From Calditrichia bacterium (GTDB lineage: Bacteria > Calditrichota > Calditrichia > RBG-13-44-9), in the NCBI GenBank assembly GCA_026991005.1, contig JALXCH010000476.1, positions 1 through 13,591 of the forward strand: 13,591 nt of DNA, written 5' to 3'. Positions 1-6,974 of this stretch are shown piece by piece. The first letter of the stretch is position 1, and each line of letters begins with the position of its first letter. The position numbers were made by a program, and so were the translations under genes. The notes below the pieces were generated by a model. It was not told where the DNA came from. It was given only the letters and a program-made list of their open reading frames with translations, and made no database searches.

Positions 1-621
1 TTGGAATACTCCGTGGTAAGGTAGAATTTTAATATGCGACTCTTCCATATATTGTGCTCCGTGCTCACCCGCCATCACCACATTGCGCGGATTCCAGGTG
101 ATGCAGTAGCGCAGGGGATTGGTGGAAGCTTCCGGAGCAGGTAAACCGCTTCCATAAGAGATGAACTCGGTGATGTGACCACCTTCCTGCCGGATTCGTT
201 CCATCAGGTTCATGGCAGAAATATGATCGATTCCAGGATCCAACCCCATTTCGTTCAGAATAAGAATACCTTTCCGGTGAGCATCCATATCCAGTTTCCG
301 AATTTGCAGATCCTGATAAGAAGTGGAAACCATCGGTTTGCCGGCATGGATGCACTCCAGTGCAATGAGATGCTGAAAGGTAGGGGAAAGCATATTCACC
401 ACCAAGTTGGCCTTGCGAATTTGCTGGCTGCGCATAATGCTGTCGTGTACATCGAAATGAATCGCCTCGCCCCGCGGATGATTTTGCACCCGTATACGAG
501 CATTTTCGATGTTAATATCACCCACGGTTACGAACCAATCGTATTCCACCGCATGATCCAGTAAATATTTAATGAGATAAGGAGAACTCTGTCCCGCTCC
601 TAATACTAAAATCTGCTTCAT
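1..621 (-). CDS. Saccharopine dehydrogenase-family oxidoreductase (partial, N-terminal 207 residues)
   Basis: The reverse strand reads without a stop from an ATG at 621-619 to the left edge, so the C-terminus is missing. The protein begins MKQILVLGAGQSSPYL, a Rossmann nucleotide-binding start with a GxGxxS-like glycine loop at about residues 5-15. The segment EMGLDPGIDHISAM at about residues 124-137 is a hallmark of the saccharopine dehydrogenase/reductase (Lys9-like) family. These enzymes use NAD(P)H and interconvert saccharopine and aminoadipate semialdehyde plus an amino acid in lysine metabolism. Relatives act on carboxynorspermidine or unknown imino acids. A Shine-Dalgarno-like GAGGTG lies 3 nt before the ATG, supporting this start. 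The gene is divergent from the 1154-aa gene and shows no functional link to it. Family assignment is firm. The exact reaction (lysine degradation, alpha-aminoadipate pathway or a paralogue) cannot be decided from this fragment. Confidence 0.85.
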   Translation of the reverse strand, partial: MKQILVLGAGQSSPYLIKYLLDHAVEYDWFVTVGDINIENARIRVQNHPRGEAIHFDVHDSIMRSQQIRKANLVVNMLSPTFQHLIALECIHAGKPMVSTSYQDLQIRKLDMDAHRKGILILNEMGLDPGIDHISAMNLMERIRQEGGHITEFISYGSGLPAPEASTNPLRYCITWNPRNVVMAGEHGAQYMEESHIKILPYHGVFQ

Positions 622-1231
622 TTTCACCTCTTCTTCTTAAATTTTGATTTTGCTGCAAGAAATTACTAACGGAATTCTTTCAGAAAAAATTGTTTTGAAA
701 TATCTTCTTCCAATAATGTTGGTTTGTTTTTCTCCTCGCAATTCCCTGCTGTTGGAACTTTCTAATGCTTTAATTACCAAGTGAAGAAAAATTCTTATTT
801 ATTTTTAAGGAATAATTAATCAACACAAAATAATGAAATGGCAAATAGCCAATCTCAGAGACCAGATTTCAGAAAATGGAAAAACTTAGCGATAATGCAA
901 GTAGTGAAATAATTGAGTTGACCAAAATATTTAAATTTTGCCAGCATCGCCTTTTGCGGCACAAACTATTTTTTTATGCGTCCGAGCCAACCCATCCTGA
1001 GGATTAGAAAAACCTATATTTTATTGCCTTTTCATAAAATATTTAAACTATTGACAAACTAAATTTTAATTTTTATCTTGAGCCAAATAACTTCTAGTGT
1101 AACAAGCACTGTTCTACGAAAAGCCTCTTTTATCCGCATAGTTGCTTCTATTTTTAATTTCTTTAAAAAAAGAAAAAAAGTGAGCTATAAATTTTGATTT
1201 CCCGGGTGAACGATAAGGAGGATTTTATTTT
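622..1231. other. AT-rich divergent intergenic region
   Basis: These 610 bases separate two divergent genes and are visibly much richer in A and T than the flanking coding DNA. I found no convincing gene; the small frames are short and lack ribosome-binding sites. The region holds a right-facing sigma70-like promoter (separate entry). A 13-bp direct repeat TAAATTTTGATTT occurs at 638-650 and 1188-1200, one copy near each gene start. A 12-bp direct repeat AAAATATTTAAA occurs at 924-935 and 1036-1047. The repeats are AT-only or nearly so and may be chance. I could not identify a clear promoter for the leftward gene. Confidence 0.6.
1051..1079 (+). promoter_or_regulatory. Sigma70-type promoter for the 1154-aa exported protein gene
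   Basis: A perfect -35 hexamer TTGACA (1051-1056) is followed, after exactly 17 bp, by TATCTT (1074-1079), a 4-of-6 match to the -10 consensus. It points toward the gene at 1232 and would give a leader of about 145 nt. The leader carries a strong AAGGAGG ribosome-binding site at 1215-1221, 10 nt before the ATG. The call rests on sequence match only; AT-rich DNA yields chance -10 matches, but the exact -35 with ideal spacing is less expected. Confidence 0.5.
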
Positions 1232-4200
1232 ATGGAGAGACAACTTTATTTCGGATTACTGGCAAAGGTTTTTCTGCTAGCGAGTTTGCTTCTGGTGCAC
1301 ACCGGATGGACGCAATCGATGTTAATTCGTTATCTACACCAGGGAAGCGACGATGCGGGCTGGGAAGCAGGTGGGTGCGGGTATTCTACTGGGTTCAACG
1401 AAATTTATTTTGGCCAGTGTCAGAATGGAAATGATATGGTGGGGGGATTCCGTTTCCAGAACATCCCATATTCCAGCCCTGACGAGATCGTGAATGCTTA
1501 TCTGGAATTCACCGTAGATGGTACCTACCAGAATCACATTACCGTGCGAATTTATGGTGAAGCCAGTGATGATGCCCAGACTTTTTCCCAAAGCAGTAAA
1601 CCTTCGGATCGGCCACTCACAACGAATTATGTGGAATGGGATCTCACCTCCAGTGATGTGTGGACCTGGAACACGACCAAACGCACACCGGATATTGCGC
1701 CGGTAATTAAAGAAATCATTGGACGCGCAGGATGGAGTGCGGGCAATTCTCTGGCAATTTTAATTACCAATGCGGGCAATTACGGAGAGCACCGACGGGT
1801 GTACGCATACGAACGGGAAGGGCAGGCCAAAGGAGCCCGGTTGGTTATTAATGATTTACCTCCTAATTCCGATCTTTACGATATCTATCAACGGATTGAA
1901 TTGATTAATTTCGATCCTCAGATTCCTTCCGAAGGTAATCAGCGTATTCACGAAATCTATGGCTGGAACGACCCCGAAACTCTGTGCGATGGCTACGAAG
2001 CCGATATGGAAGAATCCAGCCACAATTTGCTGGTGTACGATCGGGTGCGTACTGTTCATGCTAATTATTTTCCGGTAAAAGAAGACGGTTTTCGCTATAC
2101 CCGGGAGGACGAGAATACTTCCGGCTCTTACCTTTATGCCCATGCTCATAACATCTGGCATAATCCCGATGGGGTGGATTATAATGCCATTGTGCGGGAT
2201 TACGACCTGGCCCGGAAGGTAGATTTCGGAGAAATTCAGGAATACTGGATATTTGGTGGCCCGTATTTCGGTTATTACGAGTCCCGCATGGCCGGAAAAG
2301 GGGGATACTGGTGTAATGCTCCGGAGATGCATGAGGTGGCTTCATCCCGCATCTTTGTGCTGATGGGATTTAATTATGAACGCGGGGTGGGGGAAATGCT
2401 GCACGATTACGGGCATCGCTCCGAATCGATTCTTAAACACGTATATGGGAGCTGGACGAATGATTCCACCCATGCCTGGAACCGGTTCACTTTAATCGAA
2501 AAAAATTGGTCTGGCGGAGCGGCTTGCGGAAATGTTCATTACGCTCCCAATAGCCAGAGCAATTACGATTATGCAAATACTACTTATGTAAAAAGTACCT
2601 GTGACGATTGGCTGTACAACTATCCCAATTTAAACGGTAGTAAAAAATGGGTTAATTGCAATGAATGGGGTTGTGGAATGCGAACTTTCCACAAATGGTG
2701 GTTTAAACACATGCCTCATGTGGCTGGAATTACCACCGAGTATGGAATGGACCGCTTGAACAACTGGTGGGCTTATCTGGCGGATTTTAATGAATATGAA
2801 GAAAGTGGCAGCACCCGCGCCCCGGGTTCTTACACCACCACTGTTTGGGGTGATGGTATCACTGCTCTGACCAGTACCAATCAGGGAAATTGGAGACCCC
2901 AGATCAACAGCAGCGGTCGTATCGTTTGGCACGGGTTTGATGGTAATGACTACGAAATTTACGCCATCAACCGCGATGGAAGTAATTTTGTGCAAATTAC
3001 ATCTAACAATATAGATGATGAATATCCCCGCATTAACAATTCCGGGCAAATTGTGTGGCAGGCTTTCGACGGGGTGGATTACGAAATTTTTACCGCCAAT
3101 GATGATGGTACCAATTTGACCCAGATTACGAATAACGACCAGAACGATTGGCATCCGGAAATCAATAATAACGGACGCATTGTGTGGGATTCGTTTGATG
3201 AATCGGATTACGAGATTTATTCGGCGGATTTTGATGGAAGTGATGTGGTACAGATTACCAATAATGACGGTGGTAGTGGATATCCCCGAGATGACGTCTG
3301 GCCAGATATTAACGATAATGGTACCATTACCTGGATGGGATACGACGGGAACGATTTCGAAATTTACACCGCTTCGCAGGATGGAAGCAATATTCAGCAA
3401 ATTTGCAGCAACGACTATGTGGATGAATTTCCTCGCATCAATAATCAGGGAGTAGTGGTGTGGCATAGCTGGCATAGCTACACGGATGCTCAGGTACATG
3501 CCTATGATCCGTCCACAACCTCAAAAAATCGGGGTGAGGTGGTGATTTCTACCGGTTCGTATGAGGATTGGTATCCGCAAATCAATGATGCCGGTTACGT
3601 GGTATGGATGGGACACGATGGGATTAGCTGGAAGATTTACCGGGCTCTTGCGGATGGGAGTAATTTAACTACCCTCAGCGATAATCACCTGGATAATCAA
3701 TATCCCCAGATATCACCCAGTGGCGTGGTGGTGTGGCAAGGTTACGATGGTTCGGACTGGGAGATTTTTATGTACCGCAGCGGCAGTGTCATCCAGTTGA
3801 CGGATAACAATTTCGATGATTTTGCACCGGTGGTGCAAAACGATTTTGCTGCCTGGCACGGAAATAGTGGGGAAAAAGAAAATGGAGAAATCTACGCCAG
3901 CAATGGCTCGCTTTCGCCCGCAGCTCGGGCAAATATTCGAGTATTTTTACAGGGAGCCTATTACACAACTGGAGATAGCATGCACACCGAGCTTCTTCAG
4001 CAGAACCGTATCCCCACTTCTCAACCATTTAATATCGCTCCCTGGAATTATGTCGGCACCGAAACAGTAACCAGCTTCCCCGATAGTATTGTAGACTGGG
4101 TGTTGCTGGAACTTCGAGAATCGCCCGATCCTTCCCAGAATCCCATACGCCGGGCTGCATTGCTTACCATCCATGGGCATGTTGTGGATGTGGATGGGTT

Positions 4201-4696
4201 TAGTCAGGTTCGATTCTCCGATGCAGCTCCTGGTAATTATTACATTGTGGTAGAGCATCGAAACCATCTGGCGGTGATGAGTGCCAGCAGCGTTACATTG
4301 AGCGAAAATAACAGTTCTCTTTATGATTTTACTGATTCCCAGGACAAAGCCTATACTGAAGGTGATGATCCCATGATATCACTGGGTAACGGGCGGTACG
4401 GGATGATTGCCGGGGATGCCAATTCCGATGGTTGGGTTGATGAGTTGGATTACGAAGATATCTGGAAAACGCAAAACGGTTCACCGTTCGTATATAATCA
4501 ATCGGCGGATTTTAATCTGGATGGGGCTATTGATGCCATTGACTACAATCGGTTTTATCTGCATAATTACGATTTATATACGCAGGTTCCGGGATTCTCC
4601 AGGAAGTCGCCTTCGCCTGTCCGTGGTTCAAAAGCCCTTCGCCCGGCTCGAAAAGAAAAACACTTTTCTCAAAATCCAGAAGTTCTGGTAAAATAA
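1232..4696 (+). CDS. Exported multidomain protein: unassigned HDYGH domain, PD40-like beta-propeller and dockerin-type calcium-binding C-terminus (1154 aa)
   Basis: A signal peptide (charged start, hydrophobic core to about residue 27, ending near GWTQS) marks export. Residues about 29-205 resemble the beta-sandwich DNRLRE/CBM96-like modules of secreted proteins; this is a weak match by eye. Residues about 210-520 form a domain I cannot name. It is rich in Trp, Tyr, His and Cys, and contains GVGEMLHDYGHRSE with H391, H395 and H403, which suggests a metal site. Residues about 540-890 hold seven clear and one degenerate repeat of roughly 42-50 residues with the pattern P-x-I-N-x-x-G-x-I-V-W followed by D-x-E-I-Y and DGSN, typical of PD40/TolB-like propellers. 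A beta-rich segment follows (about 895-1045). Two EF-hand-like loops of dockerin type sit at 1062-1073 and 1093-1104 (DxNxDGxxxxxD). The last 34 residues are basic and are not a T9SS sorting domain. Start ATG has AAGGAGG 10 nt upstream. It is probably monocistronic, with its own promoter and terminator. Function unknown; an extracellular binding or hydrolytic role is inference. Confidence 0.85.
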   Translation: MERQLYFGLLAKVFLLASLLLVHTGWTQSMLIRYLHQGSDDAGWEAGGCGYSTGFNEIYFGQCQNGNDMVGGFRFQNIPYSSPDEIVNAYLEFTVDGTYQNHITVRIYGEASDDAQTFSQSSKPSDRPLTTNYVEWDLTSSDVWTWNTTKRTPDIAPVIKEIIGRAGWSAGNSLAILITNAGNYGEHRRVYAYEREGQAKGARLVINDLPPNSDLYDIYQRIELINFDPQIPSEGNQRIHEIYGWNDPETLCDGYEADMEESSHNLLVYDRVRTVHANYFPVKEDGFRYTREDENTSGSYLYAHAHNIWHNPDGVDYNAIVRDYDLARKVDFGEIQEYWIFGGPYFGYYESRMAGKGGYWCNAPEMHEVASSRIFVLMGFNYERGVGEMLHDYGHRSESILKHVYGSWTNDSTHAWNRFTLIEKNWSGGAACGNVHYAPNSQSNYDYANTTYVKSTCDDWLYNYPNLNGSKKWVNCNEWGCGMRTFHKWWFKHMPHVAGITTEYGMDRLNNWWAYLADFNEYEESGSTRAPGSYTTTVWGDGITALTSTNQGNWRPQINSSGRIVWHGFDGNDYEIYAINRDGSNFVQITSNNIDDEYPRINNSGQIVWQAFDGVDYEIFTANDDGTNLTQITNNDQNDWHPEINNNGRIVWDSFDESDYEIYSADFDGSDVVQITNNDGGSGYPRDDVWPDINDNGTITWMGYDGNDFEIYTASQDGSNIQQICSNDYVDEFPRINNQGVVVWHSWHSYTDAQVHAYDPSTTSKNRGEVVISTGSYEDWYPQINDAGYVVWMGHDGISWKIYRALADGSNLTTLSDNHLDNQYPQISPSGVVVWQGYDGSDWEIFMYRSGSVIQLTDNNFDDFAPVVQNDFAAWHGNSGEKENGEIYASNGSLSPAARANIRVFLQGAYYTTGDSMHTELLQQNRIPTSQPFNIAPWNYVGTETVTSFPDSIVDWVLLELRESPDPSQNPIRRAALLTIHGHVVDVDGFSQVRFSDAAPGNYYIVVEHRNHLAVMSASSVTLSENNSSLYDFTDSQDKAYTEGDDPMISLGNGRYGMIAGDANSDGWVDELDYEDIWKTQNGSPFVYNQSADFNLDGAIDAIDYNRFYLHNYDLYTQVPGFSRKSPSPVRGSKALRPARKEKHFSQNPEVLVK
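2879..3897 (+). repeat. Coding tandem repeats of a PD40/TolB-like beta-propeller
   Basis: Within the 1154-aa gene, the encoded protein repeats a unit of about 42-50 residues roughly eight times. Each unit has a Trp or Tyr then Pro-x-Ile-Asn, a Gly-x-Ile/Val-Val-Trp strand, Asp-Gly-x-Asp-x-Glu-Ile-Tyr, and a DGSN-x-x-Gln-Ile-Thr strand. Units 1-4 and 6-7 are well conserved, unit 5 is altered by an insertion, and unit 8 is degenerate. This count fits a seven- or eight-bladed propeller. The repeats are divergent at the DNA level, so they are old rather than a recent expansion. Confidence 0.8.
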
Positions 4697-4748
4697 AAGT
4701 CTCAGAGATTGATAACTCCAACTATTAATAAAAGAAATTTTTATGGTA

Positions 4749-4792
4749 ATCTCCCCGGTTTTCCGAAGAGGAAAACGGGGGATTTCTTTTGC
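4749..4792 (+). terminator. Rho-independent terminator after the 1154-aa gene
   Basis: About 50 nt after the stop codon, an arm ATCTCCCCGGTTTTCC pairs with GGAAAACGGGGGAT across a 5-nt loop (GAAGA), with one G bulge or mismatch in the stem. The T-rich tract TTTCTTTT follows directly. Position, stem strength and T-tract all fit intrinsic termination of the upstream gene. Confidence 0.85.
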
Positions 4793-5144
4793 ATTTTAAT
4801 AGTCTAATTTTTTGATCACTGCTTAATACAAAATTTGAAATATTTTACAAAGCATAGATTCTCTCATGGGCTCATTTACATTCAAGTACAAAATTTTGTG
4901 TAAATTCTACTTTCCTTAATTTTGGAGAAACGCTGCAACCGGAACGGGATAGAGATAACGGAGAAAAATTTGTTCAACATCGATTATTAACAGGAGATCG
5001 TTTTTCTTCTCCTTTCGTCCACCTATTAGAACATAATTCTAAAATTCATACTCTGTTTACCATTTCTCACGCTGTTTCATGTTTACGCCTCCCACAAGAC
5101 GAAGTCAGGATGCTTCATTCACTTGTAAATCAGAATTTTTCATC

Positions 5145-5185
5145 CATTATCAAAATGATAATGCGTCATTATCAAAATGATAATT
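5145..5185. promoter_or_regulatory. Two tandem 19-bp palindromes, probable operator
   Basis: CATTATCAAAATGATAATG at 5145-5163 is an 8-3-8 inverted repeat. Its 18-base core recurs exactly at 5167-5184, with only the last base (T for G at 5185) differing. The copies are 22 bp apart, about two helical turns, so two dimers could sit on the same DNA face. Half-sites ATTATCA and TGATAAT alternate four times, and the middle pair forms a further inverted repeat (5156-5174) with a 5-bp spacer. The half-sites recall Fur-family boxes, but the order and spacing differ from the usual 7-1-7 Fur box. The nearest downstream gene is the symporter at 5301. The regulator is unknown and is not encoded in the window. 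Confidence 0.6.
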
Positions 5186-5253
5186 CTTCTCTATGAATCA
5201 AAAATCGGTTAAACGCCATAATCTTATGATAAACAATCGATTAAGAGAATTTC

Positions 5254-5282
5254 TCGACCTATGGCACAGAATCTGCCATAAA
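5254..5282 (+). promoter_or_regulatory. Inverted repeat inside a weak candidate promoter before the symporter
   Basis: TATGGCA (5260-5266) and TGCCATA (5274-5280) form a 7-bp inverted repeat with a 7-bp spacer, ending 20 nt before the GTG start. Weak hexamers flank it: TCGACC at 5254-5259 and CATAAA at 5277-5282, 17 bp apart, each matching sigma70 consensus at 4 of 6 positions. If real, the repeat fills the promoter spacer and the leader would be only about a dozen bases. The promoter part is speculative; the inverted repeat is directly visible. Confidence 0.3.
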
Positions 5283-5300
5283 TTCCCTGAATAAATATGG

Positions 5301-6932
5301 GTGAACGGTTTGGCAAAATTTCATTTTCTGGATGTCTTAATCGTTGCATTTTATCTGGCGCTGGTGATGATAATCGGCTTACTGGTTTCCCGAAAGCGGA
5401 AAGAGGATAGCACGGAATACTTCCTGGCGGGACGCAATGTAGGGTGGTTTGCCATCGGTGTGGCACTGTTTACCACCAATATTTCCAGTGAACATTTCAT
5501 CGGTCTGGCCGGTTCCGGTGCTGCGCGGGGGATAGCCGTGGGCAGCTTCGAATGGATGGCGGTGTTCTTCATTATTCTCCTGGGATGGATATTCGCTCCC
5601 CTCTACCTGAAAGCCGGTGTCTTCACCGTACCGGAATTTCTGGAACAGCGTTTTAATTCTTCCAGCCGAATGTATCTGGCCAGCATCTCCATTTTTACCT
5701 ACCTGTTGACCAAGGTCTCCGTTACCCTGTTTGCCGGTGGACTTTTATTCCGGAGCCTGCTGGGATGGGATATGTACACATCCGGGATCGTCCTGGTGAT
5801 GCTCACCGGAATTTACACCATCGTTGGTGGGCTGCGAGCGGTAATTTACACTTCGGTGGTTCAGAGCTTTTTTCTGATTGGTGGAGCCCTGCTTCTAACA
5901 CTGCTGGGACTACGGGAAGTTGGCGGCTTGTCCGGACTGCAGGCGCAATTACCAGCGGATTATTTTTCCATCTTCAAACCGGCATCCGATCCCGATTTCC
6001 CCTGGACAGGTATTCTCTTCGGCGCTCCCATTCTGGGCATCTGGTACTGGTGTACCGATCAATACATTGTGCAGCGAGTATTAAGTGCCAGGAATTTACA
6101 GCAAGCACAGCGCGGTACTATTTTCGCAGGATTTTTAAAATTGTTGCCTGTTTTTATTCTGGTAGTTCCCGGACTGATTGCCGCGGCATTATTCCCGGGT
6201 GTGCGTGGAGACGAAGCGTACACCATGCTCTTGAGCAGTTCCTTCCTGCCGTTGGGTATTAAAGGTTTAATTATCGGTGGACTGCTGGCAGCCCTGATGT
6301 CCTCTCTAGCAGCATCCTTTAATAGTGCAGCTACCATTTTTACCCGGGATTTTTACGGCTACTTCCATCCCGAAGCTGGCGAACGCAAGCTGGTGCTGGT
6401 GGGGCGTCTGGCAACCACAGTGATGGTCATGAGCGCCATCCTGTGGATTCCCCTGACGAAGCTGATTACTTCCCATATTTACATTTATCTGCAAAGTGTG
6501 CAAGCCTATATCAGTCCCCCCATTACCGCGGTATTTGTGGGTATCTTCTGGCGCCGCATCAACGGCAAAGGCGCTATCTGGGCGTTGATGACCGGTGGTG
6601 TGCTGGGTGCTCTGCGCCTGATTCTGGAGATTCTGTATAAAACCGGTCAGATGCATTTGCCACTGCTTCAGGGATTTGCAACCATGAACTTCCTGCACTT
6701 TGCCATCTTCCTTTTCCTGGTATCTTCGCTGGTGATGGTTGGAGTCAGTTTTGCTACAACTCCTGCGACCTCAAGCGGGGGAATGAAATGGGAAAGCAAA
6801 CCTGCACCCCTTGGGTTTCCCGACAGCGGAATGGCAGGCACTCTGGAAGTGGGCTCGGTAGATCGGATTAATCTGATTTTCTCAATTCTGTTAATGGCGA
6901 TGGTGCTGGGGCTATGGGGGGCATTTCTGTAA
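5301..6932 (+). CDS. Sodium/solute symporter of the SSS (SLC5) family, SGLT-like, probably sugar
   Basis: This 543-residue polytopic membrane protein has more than ten hydrophobic segments and the LeuT-fold SSS signatures. By remembered alignment to vSGLT and human SGLT1, E64 (SSEHFIG), K280 (GFLKLLPVF) and Q398 (YLQSVQAYISP) sit where sugar-binding residues Glu88, Lys294 and Gln428 lie in vSGLT. The segment WYWCTDQYIVQR (248-259) is of the SGLT1 type. SSLAASFNSAATIFTRDFY carries the Ser-rich sodium-site helix. It likely carries a hexose or similar polyol inward with sodium across the inner membrane. The start is GTG: the frame is closed by TAA at 5292-5294, so no longer start exists, and an ATG at 5297 is out of frame. 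No clear Shine-Dalgarno precedes it. It is followed after 42 nt by the PpiC lipoprotein gene, suggesting co-transcription. The exact substrate cannot be read from sequence. Confidence 0.9.
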   Translation: MNGLAKFHFLDVLIVAFYLALVMIIGLLVSRKRKEDSTEYFLAGRNVGWFAIGVALFTTNISSEHFIGLAGSGAARGIAVGSFEWMAVFFIILLGWIFAPLYLKAGVFTVPEFLEQRFNSSSRMYLASISIFTYLLTKVSVTLFAGGLLFRSLLGWDMYTSGIVLVMLTGIYTIVGGLRAVIYTSVVQSFFLIGGALLLTLLGLREVGGLSGLQAQLPADYFSIFKPASDPDFPWTGILFGAPILGIWYWCTDQYIVQRVLSARNLQQAQRGTIFAGFLKLLPVFILVVPGLIAAALFPGVRGDEAYTMLLSSSFLPLGIKGLIIGGLLAALMSSLAASFNSAATIFTRDFYGYFHPEAGERKLVLVGRLATTVMVMSAILWIPLTKLITSHIYIYLQSVQAYISPPITAVFVGIFWRRINGKGAIWALMTGGVLGALRLILEILYKTGQMHLPLLQGFATMNFLHFAIFLFLVSSLVMVGVSFATTPATSSGGMKWESKPAPLGFPDSGMAGTLEVGSVDRINLIFSILLMAMVLGLWGAFL

Positions 6933-6974
6933 AAACTTCGAATTGTCTGTTGAGAAATTAAGTATTTTGAGATT

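Larger units (their letters stand above)
4793..5300. other. AT-rich regulatory intergenic region before the symporter
   Basis: This 508-base stretch holds no gene I can support. It contains a perfect 12-bp palindrome ACAAAATTTTGT at 4888-4899. A direct repeat TACAAAATTT occurs at 4827-4836 and 4887-4896. The tandem palindromes at 5145-5185 and the inverted repeat at 5260-5280 are listed separately. One forward frame stays open from 4858 to 5196, but it has no usable start codon before an internal ATG at about 5110, so it is not called. Confidence 0.55.

Noticed and set aside
2630..3499. Long 289-codon reverse frame inside the 1154-aa gene
   Set aside because: It lies opposite the propeller repeats and is explained by the repeated codon pattern of the real gene; its translation is Ile/Val-rich without domain features.
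5145..5185. Tandem palindromes read as a canonical Fur box
   Set aside because: The half-sites are similar, but the order and 3-bp spacer differ from TGATAAT-N-ATTATCA, and the neighbouring gene is not an obvious iron gene.
4858..5196. Forward frame open for 113 codons between the terminator and the symporter gene
   Set aside because: It has no ATG, GTG or TTG start until an ATG near 5110, no ribosome-binding site, runs through the tandem palindromes, and its translation resembles no family I know. A decayed gene cannot be excluded.
5297..5299. ATG four bases before the symporter GTG
   Set aside because: It is out of frame and its reading frame ends after 37 codons; only GTG 5301 or later starts fit the transporter.
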